This document shows positions 1 to 7,643 of a stretch of 64,000 nt of DNA, piece by piece. A model generated the notes under the pieces. It worked only from the letters and a program-made list of their open reading frames with translations, ran no database searches and had not been told where the DNA came from. This DNA is from Cystobacter fuscus DSM 2262 (lineage in GTDB: Bacteria; Myxococcota; Myxococcia; Myxococcales; Myxococcaceae): assembly GCF_000335475.2 (NCBI RefSeq), contig NZ_ANAH02000010.1:310001-374000 (forward strand), read 5' to 3'. Within the stretch, counting starts at the first letter, position 1. Each line of letters starts with the position of its first letter. Made by a program: the position numbers and the translations under genes.

Positions 1-650
1 GTCCACTCGATGCCGTAGGTGTGGAAGTCGTCCGCGGCGTCGAAGGGCAGGTTCACCCCCAGGTCATGCCGCTGCCCGTTGGTGATGTAGTTGAGGCGCA
101 GGGCCTTGGTGTTCTGTCCGAGGATGGCCAGGTCGATGGCGTCCGAGCGCGTCGACTCGGCGGGACCCGTGGTGATGGCGAAGGCGGTCATCGTGCCCGG
201 GGTGCGCACGGGCTTCATCCGCACCTCGTAGCGCCCATGGCCGTAATAGCGCTGGGTGGCGACCTCGCCCGAGGCGTAGGGCCGTCCGGAGCAGCCTCCC
301 GTCGAGCAGGTCGCGGTGTCGAGGATCAGATCCAACCGGCCGTCGGTGACGACCGCGTGGTCCGCGCGCCAGCCCGCGTTGAAGTCCCCGCTGTTCGCCC
401 AGCCGTCCGAGGGGCGCCAGCGCGCGAGGTCCAACGTGTCGAAGGGCTCGTCGAAGGCGGAGTAGTCGTCGCGCCACTCCAGGGAGGGAGGCTCGCCGAA
501 CTGGATGGGCGGCGGAGGGCCACTGGGATTCTGCCCACCGGGGGTGTTTCCGCCACCTCCCGGGCCGTCTCCATCCGGGGCTCCGTTCGAGCCGCAGGCC
601 GTCAGGAGCAGAGCGAGGGCCATCCGCTTCCACATCGCGTCGCGAGCCAT
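1..650 (-). CDS. GH16-like lipoprotein lacking catalytic glutamates (3' end off window)
   Basis: The frame starts at ATG 650, 8 nt after a GAAGAGGAG-type ribosome site, and runs off the left edge. Residues 1-19 form a lipoprotein signal (LLTAC, Cys19), followed by a Gly/Pro-rich linker to about residue 50. The rest resembles a family 16 glycosidase (lichenase-like): EVATQRYYGHGRYEVRMKP at about 129-147 and FDAADDFHTYGIEW at about 203-216. The family's active-site motif DEIDIEFLG aligns with DAIDLAILG (170-178). Both the nucleophile Glu and the acid/base Glu are Ala (171 and 175), while the middle Asp is kept. It should therefore be a surface polysaccharide-binding pseudoenzyme rather than a hydrolase. 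The fold assignment is from motif memory, and the missing C-terminus is not visible. Confidence 0.75.
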   Translation of the reverse strand, partial: MARDAMWKRMALALLLTACGSNGAPDGDGPGGGGNTPGGQNPSGPPPPIQFGEPPSLEWRDDYSAFDEPFDTLDLARWRPSDGWANSGDFNAGWRADHAVVTDGRLDLILDTATCSTGGCSGRPYASGEVATQRYYGHGRYEVRMKPVRTPGTMTAFAITTGPAESTRSDAIDLAILGQNTKALRLNYITNGQRHDLGVNLPFDAADDFHTYGIEW

Positions 651-724
651 GGGGTACTCCTCTTCCAGGATGAGTGGGGGAGGCAGTGTAGCCCAGGGCT
701 CGCGTCTTGCGCGCGAGGGGCAGC

Positions 725-1996
725 TCAGTAGGTGTTCGACGTGGCCTCGCGCACCTCGAACGTCATGTCGGCCTTGCGCAGCCGGTCGATGAGGCGGGTG
801 CCCATGCCCGAGGCGGGGGTGAGGATGCCGCCCGCGGAGGGGATGTCATCGAAGGCGAGGCACAGCGCCGACTCGGCGAGCATCCGCGACGTCGCCGCGT
901 AGCCGGGATCTCCCTTGGCGGCCACCTTGCCCTCCAGCTTCACCCGTCCTCCCGTCTTGGTCGACTGACCCTCGCCGAGCAGCTTGATGGAGAAGGACCC
1001 CTTCTCGCGCTGCTCCTCCGAGGGGCCGGTGCCGGGGGCGGGCAGCACGCGCTTCTCGAGCTCCTTGCGCACGCGCGACACGCTCGACAGCCCGAGGAAG
1101 GCACCCATTCCCGCGGTGAAGCTCGTGGCGGTGAGCAGTCCCTTCGCGCCGGGCCCGAAGCTGCTCGCCTCGGAGTAGAGGAAGTCCTTGCCCCAGGGGT
1201 AGCCGAGCAGGGCATTGGAGCGGCGCACCACGCGCGTGTTCACCGCGGCCATGAAGAAGGGGGCCGTCCAACTGCCCAGCTCCGCGTCGTAGCGCACGCC
1301 CATCTGGTCGCGCTCCTCGGGGCGGCCGCGCCGCGGCTCGGGGTCGAGCGCGTGGGTATTGCCGAGCACCCGGCGCAGGGACGGGTCCTTCTCCAGTTCG
1401 TCCATCATCTGCAGCATGCTCGCCACGGTGCCGCCGCTCACGCCGCCCTTGAGCTTCGTCGTGTAGTAGCGCACCCGGTCGCAGTGGCCCCCGTGCTGCG
1501 CGCGCATGTACTCCTGGAGCATGAGCACGCCCAGGTCCGAGGGGATGGAGTCGAAGCCGCAGGTGTGCACGATGCGCGCGCCGCTCTCACGGGCCTGGGC
1601 GTCGTGGGCGTCGATCATCCGGCGCATCCACTGCACCTCGCCCGTCAGGTCGCAGTAGTCGGTGCCGCCGCGGGCACAGGCCGCCACCAGCTCGTTGCCG
1701 TAGCGCGCGTAGGGGCCCACGGTGCTGATGATGACGCGGGTGCGGCCCACCAGCGTGTCCAGCGAGGCCGCGTCCTGGGCGTTCGCGAGCACCAGGGGCA
1801 GCTCGGCGCACGCGGCGTTGGCGCTGGCGATCTTCGCGCGCACCTGCTCGAGCTTGGAGCGGTCCCGGCCCGCGAGTGCCCAGCGTGCCCGGTGGGTGTC
1901 CTGGGTACGGGCGAGGTACTCCGCGACGAGGCGGCCGGTGAAGCCGGTGGCTCCCCAGACGATGACATCGAATTCGGGTTTGGCGGACTTGGGCAT
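725..1996 (-). CDS. Saccharopine dehydrogenase-like / trans-acting enoyl reductase family protein
   Basis: A 423-residue protein with an N-terminal NAD(P)-binding Rossmann motif (VIVWGATGFTGRLVAEYLA, about residues 11-29), then ALAGRDRSKLEQVR and VISTVGPYARYGNELV. This pattern is typical of the saccharopine dehydrogenase-like family that includes mycobacterial trans-acting enoyl reductases. The family reduces or rearranges lipid or amino-acid intermediates; the substrate here is unknown. ATG 1996 is preferred because it gives the usual MPKSAKPEF start; a TTG two codons upstream (2002) is possible. A strong AGGAGG lies about 28 nt upstream, unusually far. It is divergent from the phosphoesterase gene at 2190. 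Confidence 0.85.
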   Translation of the reverse strand: MPKSAKPEFDVIVWGATGFTGRLVAEYLARTQDTHRARWALAGRDRSKLEQVRAKIASANAACAELPLVLANAQDAASLDTLVGRTRVIISTVGPYARYGNELVAACARGGTDYCDLTGEVQWMRRMIDAHDAQARESGARIVHTCGFDSIPSDLGVLMLQEYMRAQHGGHCDRVRYYTTKLKGGVSGGTVASMLQMMDELEKDPSLRRVLGNTHALDPEPRRGRPEERDQMGVRYDAELGSWTAPFFMAAVNTRVVRRSNALLGYPWGKDFLYSEASSFGPGAKGLLTATSFTAGMGAFLGLSSVSRVRKELEKRVLPAPGTGPSEEQREKGSFSIKLLGEGQSTKTGGRVKLEGKVAAKGDPGYAATSRMLAESALCLAFDDIPSAGGILTPASGMGTRLIDRLRKADMTFEVREATSNTY

Positions 1997-2189
1997 GGGC
2001 AAACGGTGCGGTTTGCCTGGAGGCCCTCCTGGGAGTCAATGTTTCCGCGCGGCTTGTTCACGCGCGCCGCGATTATTCCCAACGTTCGCGAGACGTGGGG
2101 GCGCGGGACCTGGCCGGCCGCTCCCCGGCCTGTCCTGGGAGGTAGGGAAGACGCGGCATGGAGGGGGCTGGCATCTTGCTCGCCACTTC

Positions 2190-3134
2190 ATGCGAATCGA
2201 CCGACTCCTCGCCGGCCTGTTTCTCGCGACCCCCCTCGCGTGTGCTTCGTCCTCCTCCGCCTCGCGTCACGAGGCGCTGTCCGAGCCCTCTTCCCTTCCG
2301 ATGACTCAGTCGGTCGCCGCCCCGGCCCAGACGGTCTCCGTCGTGGCGCCCGGTCAGGAAGAGGTGGACTTGAGGGTGATGACCTTCAACATCCAGTCCG
2401 GCATCCAGGGACTCGACAAGGTGGCGGACGTCATCCGCTCCGCGGGTCCCGACATCGTCGCCCTGCAGGAAGTGGATGTCCGCTCCCTGAGGGCCAGCGG
2501 ATTGGATCAGCCCGCGGTGCTCGCCGAGCGCACGGGGCTGCCGTACTACGCCCACTTCCGCACCACCTCGCTGTTCGGCGGGGACTATGGCGTGGCGCTC
2601 CTGTCGCGCTTCCCGCTGGAGTCCGTGCGGCAGCACCCGCTGCCCGTGGCGGAGGGCACCGAGCCGCGCACCCTGGCCCATGCCCTGGTGAAGGTGAACG
2701 GGCAGGAGGTGAGCGTCTACGTCACCCACCTCACCCGGCGGCCCTTCAACAACGCCATCCGCGTGCGCCAGAGCGCGGCCATCATGGCGCTGGTGGGCCA
2801 GGACCCCCGGCCCAAGCTGCTCATGGGCGACATGAACGACACGCCCGAGTCCAACTCGCTGCGGCTCTTCAAGCGCGAGCTCATGGACGTGTTCGCCCAG
2901 CGCGGCGAGGGCTCCGACATCACCTACCCCCTGCCCATCATCCCCAGCCTGCGCCTCGACTACGTCCTGGCGAGCGAGCGCTTCATGCCCCGGCGCAGCA
3001 AGGTCCTGCGCGTGAAGGCCTCGGATCATTACCCGGTGGTGGCCGAGCTCACCCTGCTCGGCCCCGTGCGAGCGCCCAGCCCCCAGCTCGTGTCGGGCGA
3101 GCCGAGCATGGCCTCTTCCGCTAGCAGCCAGTAG
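2190..3134 (+). CDS. Endonuclease/exonuclease/phosphatase-family lipoprotein
   Basis: A 314-residue protein with a lipoprotein signal (LFLATPLAC, Cys at about 18), so it is probably membrane-anchored outside the cytoplasm. Motifs of the DNase I/exonuclease III/phosphatase fold are in order: RVMTFNIQSG (about 61-70), IVALQEVD (metal-binding Glu, about 89-96), YGVALLSRFPL, YVTHLT, LLMGDMNDTPES (about 210-221), RLDYVLAS and the catalytic SDHYPVVAEL near the C-terminus (about 278-287). All key residues are present, so it should be an active Mg-dependent phosphodiesterase or phosphatase. Substrate (nucleic acid, sphingomyelin or inositol phosphate) cannot be decided. The frame is open far upstream, but only ATG 2190 gives the signal peptide. 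Confidence 0.85.
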   Translation: MRIDRLLAGLFLATPLACASSSSASRHEALSEPSSLPMTQSVAAPAQTVSVVAPGQEEVDLRVMTFNIQSGIQGLDKVADVIRSAGPDIVALQEVDVRSLRASGLDQPAVLAERTGLPYYAHFRTTSLFGGDYGVALLSRFPLESVRQHPLPVAEGTEPRTLAHALVKVNGQEVSVYVTHLTRRPFNNAIRVRQSAAIMALVGQDPRPKLLMGDMNDTPESNSLRLFKRELMDVFAQRGEGSDITYPLPIIPSLRLDYVLASERFMPRRSKVLRVKASDHYPVVAELTLLGPVRAPSPQLVSGEPSMASSASSQ

Positions 3135-3179
3135 CCCTCCTCCCTCTCGCACGGGGAGTCGTCACACCTCGGTCTCATT

Positions 3180-3217
3180 GACTGTTCACTACCTGACAGT
3201 CGTGACCCCAGGGTCAC
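3180..3217. promoter_or_regulatory. Two palindromes upstream of PKS cassette 1
   Basis: GACTGT (3180-3185) and ACAGTC (3196-3201) form an inverted repeat with a 10-nt spacer. It is followed directly by GTGACCCCAGGGTCAC (3202-3217), two perfect 7-bp arms around CA. They lie about 145-180 bp before the type III PKS start in the only sizeable upstream gap, so they are candidate operators for the cassette. The core TGACCCCAGGGTC recurs exactly at 26556-26568, at the start codon of the MFS transporter gene. Function is inferred. Confidence 0.45.
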
Positions 3218-3361
3218 GTGTTGGATGGGCAAGGTGTCAGCCAGCCAGCAGGTCCTGCAGGGGAGGGTACTCAGGGACATTCAATCTTCCGCGTCCAGGT
3301 CGCACCCTCCAGGCGGGGTGATTAACCGTCGATCCCCCACTCTTGCTGAGGGATGGCGACG

Positions 3362-4447
3362 ATGAACTCCGCAATTACCCAGGGCTCCGCTCCCGTCATC
3401 CGCGCGGTGGAGCGACTGCTCCCGCCGCACTACTCCCCGCAGGAGCAGATCATCGGGGCGCTGCGGGATCTCTGGGCCACGAGGCACTACAACGTCGAGC
3501 GCCTGGAGGAGTTGCATCGCTCGGTGCAGGTGGACGGCCGCTTCCTCGCCCTGCCCATCGAGCAGTACCGCACGCTCACCACCTTCCAGCAGCGCAATGA
3601 CGCATGGATCAAGGTGGCCAGCGATCTGGGCGAGCAGGTGGTGGGCAAGGCGTTGGAGCGCACGGGGCTCACGCCGCGGGACGTGGACCACCTCTTCTTC
3701 GTCACGGTGACGGGGATCTCCACGCCGAGCGTCGACGCGCGGTTGATGAACCGCATGCGCATGCGCTCGGACGTGAAGCGCACGCCCATCTTCGGGCTGG
3801 GGTGCGTGGCGGGGGCGGCGGGCGTGTCGCGCGCCTCGGACTACCTGCGCGCGTGGAAGGGCCAGACGGCGCTGCTCATCACCGTGGAGCTGTGTTCGCT
3901 GACGCTCCAGCGCGAGGACCTGTCCATCCCCAACATCATCGCCTCGGGGCTCTTCGGGGACGGGGCGGCGTGCGTGGTGCTGCAGGGCGCGGACAAGGCG
4001 CCGACGGCCGCGGGGCCGCGCATCGTGGCCACTCGCTCGGTGCTCTTCCCGGACACCGAGCGCATCATGGGCTGGGACGTGGTGGACTCGGGCTTCAAGG
4101 TGGTGCTGTCGGCCAAGGTGCCGCAGCTGGTGCGCGAGCACATCCGTCGGGACGTGGACGGCTTCCTCGGTGAGCATGGGCTCACGCGCGAGGACATCAA
4201 GCACTGGGTGGCGCACACCGGTGGCCCCAAGGTGTTGCAGGCCTTCGAGGACTCCCTGGAGCTGGTGGCCGGCTCGCTGGAGCGCTCGTGGAAGTCCCTG
4301 CACGAGGTGGGCAACCTCTCCTCGGCCTCGGTGCTCTTCGTGCTGGGGGACACGCTGGAGTCGGGCGTGGCCCAGCCCGGGGACTGGGGCGTGATGATGG
4401 CCATGGGTCCGGGCTTCTGCGCCGAACTCGTGCTGCTGCGCTGGTGA
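3362..4447 (+). CDS. Type III polyketide synthase (cassette 1)
   Basis: A 361-residue chalcone-synthase-fold enzyme. The catalytic triad is visible: Cys148 in GLGCVAGA, His285 in KHWVAHTGGPK and Asn318 in GNLSSASV. Such enzymes extend an acyl starter with malonyl-CoA and cyclise the product to pyrones, resorcinols or related rings. ATG 3362 sits 9 nt after GAGGG; ATG 3353, three codons earlier, is also in frame but leaves almost no spacing. An ACP and a FAAL follow in the same orientation, so the starter is probably a fatty acid activated by the ligase and carried on the ACP rather than a free acyl-CoA. Product unknown. Confidence 0.9.
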   Translation: MNSAITQGSAPVIRAVERLLPPHYSPQEQIIGALRDLWATRHYNVERLEELHRSVQVDGRFLALPIEQYRTLTTFQQRNDAWIKVASDLGEQVVGKALERTGLTPRDVDHLFFVTVTGISTPSVDARLMNRMRMRSDVKRTPIFGLGCVAGAAGVSRASDYLRAWKGQTALLITVELCSLTLQREDLSIPNIIASGLFGDGAACVVLQGADKAPTAAGPRIVATRSVLFPDTERIMGWDVVDSGFKVVLSAKVPQLVREHIRRDVDGFLGEHGLTREDIKHWVAHTGGPKVLQAFEDSLELVAGSLERSWKSLHEVGNLSSASVLFVLGDTLESGVAQPGDWGVMMAMGPGFCAELVLLRW

Positions 4448-4517
4448 GCCGGCGGGACGGCTCGCCCCTTTCGAGGCTCCTGCCAGGGGGGTCTCGCTTC
4501 CTTGCCGGAGGTACTCC

Positions 4518-4799
4518 GTGGTTGAGCATGAGCTGGTCGTCCTCGATGAAATCCGCCGCATCGTTTCCCAGGAGCTGGAGTGGAGTGGCCCGGTGGAGCC
4601 CGTGCATCACCTGATGCGTGACCTGCAGCTCGACAGCCTGGGCCTCACGGTGCTGGCGGTGGAGCTGGAGAACCGCTTCCGCATCCGCCTGTCCATGGAG
4701 GACTCGGTGGGCGTGGTGACGGTGGGAGATCTCATGCACCTGGTGGCCTCGCGGGTGTCGGGCGGCGCCCGGGACGCCTTCGTGGAGGGCGCGCCATGA
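4518..4799 (+). CDS. Acyl carrier protein (cassette 1)
   Basis: A 93-residue carrier protein starting at GTG 4518, behind GGAGG. The phosphopantetheine attachment site is Ser40 in DLQLDSLGL, and the flanking helices (ENRFRIRLSMED, VGDLMHLVASRV) fit the family. Its stop overlaps the start of the FAAL gene (ATGA at 4796-4799), which indicates translational coupling. It would receive the acyl group from the FAAL and present it to the upstream type III PKS. Confidence 0.9.
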   Translation: MVEHELVVLDEIRRIVSQELEWSGPVEPVHHLMRDLQLDSLGLTVLAVELENRFRIRLSMEDSVGVVTVGDLMHLVASRVSGGARDAFVEGAP

Positions 4800-6550
4800 A
4801 GGGGCCCCCGCTGCCGCGCGTGAAGTACCCCACGCTCAACGAGGCCCTGGAGGGCGCGGCCCGTGGGCCGCTCGGGCTCGTCTTCGTGGACGCGGCCGAG
4901 CGCGAGACGCACCTGCCCTGGGCCCAGGTGTACGAGCGGGCCCGCCGCACGGCCTCGGGGCTGCACCGCCTGGGGGTGCGGCCCGGAGACCGGGTGGCGC
5001 TGCTGCTGCCCACCTCGCCGGGCTTCATGGACGCCTTCTTCGGCACGCTGCTGGCGGGCGCGGTGCCGGTGCCGCTCTATCCCCCGGTGCGCCTGGGCCG
5101 GCTGGAGGAGTACCACCGCTCGACGGCGCGCATGTTGGAGGTGTCCGGCGCGTCCGTGGTGCTCACGGACTCGAAGGTGCGGCTGCTGCTGGGCACGCCC
5201 GTGGCGGCGGCGCGTCCCCGGCTCGGGTGCCTGACGGTGGAGGACGTGTCGCGCGAGGGCGGGGACCTGGCGCTGTCCGTCACGCCCCAGTCCCTGGGCC
5301 TCATCCAGTTCTCGTCGGGCTCCACGGTGGACCCCAAGCCGGTGGCGTTGCGCCAAGACAACCTGATGGCGCAGCTCGCGGCGCTGGCGGCGGAGATTCC
5401 GCCGCCGCTCGAGGGCGATCCCGTGGGCGTGTCGTGGCTGCCGCTCTACCACGACATGGGCCTCATCGGCTGTCTGCTCTCGGCGCTGTACTACCCGGGG
5501 CGCATGGTGCTCATCCCGCCCGAGGTGTTCCTCGCGCGGCCGGCGCTGTGGCTGCGCGCCCTGTCGCGCCACCGCGGCTTCGTGTCGCCCGCGCCCAACT
5601 TCGCCTATGGGCTGTGTCTCAAACGGGTGAAGGACGCGGAGATGGAGGGCGTGGAGCTGTCGGCCTGGAGGCACGCGCTCAATGGCGCGGAGCCCGTGTC
5701 GCTGGAGACGCTGCGGCGCTTCGGCGAGCGCTTCTCGCGCTGGGGCTTCCAGCTGGGGGCGATGCGGCCCGTGTATGGACTGAGCGAGGCGTCGCTCGCC
5801 GTCACCTTCCCGGTGGCGGGCCGGGGGCCGTACGCGCTCGGGGTGGACGCACGGGTGCTGGCCATGGAGCGGCGCGTGGTGGAGGGCGAGCGCCCGGTGG
5901 TGTCCGTGGGACGTCCGGTGGCGGGCTTCGAGGTGCAGGTGCGCGACTCGCTGGGCCACGTGCTGCCGGAGCGGCAGGTGGGGCGGGTGTTCGCCCGGGG
6001 CCCCTCGGTGATGGAGGGCTACTTCGGCCTGCCCGAGGCCACGGTGCGCGCGCTGGACGAGGCGGGCTGGCTGGACACGGGGGACCTGGGCTTCGAGGCG
6101 GACGGTGAGCTGTTCCTCACCGGCCGCGCGAAGGACCTGGTCATCATCCGCGGCGCCAACCACGCGCCCCAGGAGTTCGAGGAGGCGCTGGAGGGCGTGG
6201 AGGGCCTGCGCGCGGGGTGCGCGGTGGCGCTGGGCTTCACCCCCGAGGACAGCCAGGACGAGGCCCTGCTGGTGCTCGCCGAGCATGCGCCGGGGGCGCG
6301 GGTGGAGGGCCTGGAGGAGCGGGTGCGGGAGGCGGTGCTGGCGAGCACGGGCGTGCGGCCCCACACGGTGCGCGTGTTGGAGCCGGGCACGCTGCCGCGC
6401 ACCTCCAGTGGCAAGCTGCGCCGCGGCGAGGCCTTGCGGCGCTTCCTCGCCAACGAGCTGAGCGCTCCCAAGAAGGTGAAGACGGTGGGGCTCATGGTGG
6501 AGATGGCCCGGAGCGCGCTGGCCTTCGCCCGGACGGGACGCGAGGAGTAA
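4796..6550 (+). CDS. Fatty acyl-AMP ligase (cassette 1)
   Basis: A 584-residue ANL-superfamily adenylating enzyme. Visible motifs are the phosphate loop FSSGSTVDPKPV (about 167-178), LPLYHDMGLIG, the A5-type PVYGLSEASLAV, LDTGDLGF with the hinge region (GELFLTGRAKDLVIIRG) and the C-terminal lysine motif RTSSGKLRRGEAL. The architecture matches FAALs, which make acyl-adenylates and hand them to carrier proteins, not to CoA. P-loop Gly-Asp is replaced by Val-Asp and the residue after the Lys is Pro (DPKPV), a mild deviation. Coupled to the ACP gene by a 4-nt overlap; last gene of cassette 1. Confidence 0.88.
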   Translation: MKGPPLPRVKYPTLNEALEGAARGPLGLVFVDAAERETHLPWAQVYERARRTASGLHRLGVRPGDRVALLLPTSPGFMDAFFGTLLAGAVPVPLYPPVRLGRLEEYHRSTARMLEVSGASVVLTDSKVRLLLGTPVAAARPRLGCLTVEDVSREGGDLALSVTPQSLGLIQFSSGSTVDPKPVALRQDNLMAQLAALAAEIPPPLEGDPVGVSWLPLYHDMGLIGCLLSALYYPGRMVLIPPEVFLARPALWLRALSRHRGFVSPAPNFAYGLCLKRVKDAEMEGVELSAWRHALNGAEPVSLETLRRFGERFSRWGFQLGAMRPVYGLSEASLAVTFPVAGRGPYALGVDARVLAMERRVVEGERPVVSVGRPVAGFEVQVRDSLGHVLPERQVGRVFARGPSVMEGYFGLPEATVRALDEAGWLDTGDLGFEADGELFLTGRAKDLVIIRGANHAPQEFEEALEGVEGLRAGCAVALGFTPEDSQDEALLVLAEHAPGARVEGLEERVREAVLASTGVRPHTVRVLEPGTLPRTSSGKLRRGEALRRFLANELSAPKKVKTVGLMVEMARSALAFARTGREE

Positions 6551-6582
6551 GGCGCGGTTGCGACAGGCCCTCGGAAAACGAA

Positions 6583-6618
6583 GACGCCGGGCACGCGGTC
6601 GAGGCGTGCTCCGGCGTC
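6583..6618. terminator. Long hairpin between convergent cassette 1 and metalloprotease
   Basis: GACGCCGG GCACGC (6583-6596) pairs with GCGTGC T CCGGCGTC (6604-6618): 14 base pairs with one bulged T and a 7-nt loop. On the minus strand the stem is followed by TTCGTTTTCC, so it fits an intrinsic terminator for the metalloprotease; on the plus strand it would only stall transcripts leaving the FAAL gene. Confidence 0.7.
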
Positions 6619-6643
6619 GGGACGGCGGGACTTCAGGCGGGGA

Positions 6644-7525
6644 TCAGATCCCGCGGTACTGCTTGGTCAGGGTGTCCATGCGCTCGATCTGGCCCGCGGA
6701 GAAGGTGTTCATGCAGGCGTCGTCGCTGTAGTCCATGAAGTTGGTGATGGGATCCAGGCCGGTGGAGGAGCAGGTGTCGCGGCCCGTGGGGCAGCCCGAC
6801 GCCGGGGTGGACTCGGCCGGGGTGTCGCTCACGCTGTCGTTCGTGGTGGTGCAGCCGCCCTGGAAGGTGTGGTACAGGCCCAGCCAGTGGCCGACCTCGT
6901 GGGTCGCCGTGTCACCCTGGTTGAAGGGGGCCGCGCTGCCGCCGGGCAGCGAGCTGTAGAGGATGACCACGCCGTCCATCTTCGGCTGCGAGGAGTAGCT
7001 GGAGGGGAAGGTCGCCCAGCCCAGCAGGCCGCCGCCCATGTTGTTGGAGTAGACGTTGAGGTCGCCCGCGCCGCCCTTGCGCAGCGCGTTCTTCATCTGC
7101 GTCTCGTACGTGCCACCCGTGGTGGTGTACCAGGAGTTGTTGGCGGTCGTGTCCGTGCTCACGAGCGAGAACTTGAAGGGCGTCTTCGAGTAGGCGGCGT
7201 TGAGCACGGAGATCTGGTTGGCGATCGCCGTGGCGCTCAGGGCGCCAGCGCCCGAGGTGTTGGTGATGGTGTGCCAGTAGACCTTGATGGTCACCGAGCC
7301 CGGGGTGCGCGCCTGTCCCTTGACGCTTCCCGCGATGGCCTGCTCCACCGCGTTGCGCTCGGCCTCGCTCAGGTCCTTCGTCACGCAGCCGCGCGCGAAG
7401 TCCTGCTCCTGGGTCGTCGGCTCCTCGACGGGCAGCTGCTCCACGTCCGTGCAACCACCGAGCGCCAGGACCGCACCCAGGACCACCGCGAACTTGCCAC
7501 TCTTCGACACGACGCTGCGGGACAT
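6644..7525 (-). CDS. Pappalysin (M43)-type zinc metalloprotease lipoprotein
   Basis: A 293-residue secreted protease. It starts with a lipoprotein signal (VLALGGC, Cys about 25). The zinc site is HEVGHWLGLYH (209-219), followed by a Cys-rich stretch (GGCTTTNDSVSDTPAES, CPTGRDTC) and the Met-turn region FMDYSDDACMNTFSAGQ, which together identify the cytophagalysin/pappalysin M43 group. N-terminal residues 26-75 could be a propeptide. The start has GAGGAG 5 nt upstream. The gene lies alone between the two polyketide cassettes; nothing in the sequence links it to lipid synthesis. Likely role: extracellular protein digestion during predation. Confidence 0.88.
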   Translation of the reverse strand: MSRSVVSKSGKFAVVLGAVLALGGCTDVEQLPVEEPTTQEQDFARGCVTKDLSEAERNAVEQAIAGSVKGQARTPGSVTIKVYWHTITNTSGAGALSATAIANQISVLNAAYSKTPFKFSLVSTDTTANNSWYTTTGGTYETQMKNALRKGGAGDLNVYSNNMGGGLLGWATFPSSYSSQPKMDGVVILYSSLPGGSAAPFNQGDTATHEVGHWLGLYHTFQGGCTTTNDSVSDTPAESTPASGCPTGRDTCSSTGLDPITNFMDYSDDACMNTFSAGQIERMDTLTKQYRGI

Positions 7526-7643
7526 TCCAACTCCTCGGGAGGAAAGTTGGAAATCTTCTACTTTAGTGAATCAGGGCAAGCAAGGTGCCGAGCGCTTTTT
7601 CTTCGAAGTATGAGAATCGATGAAAACGGGTGGACTGGGCGTA

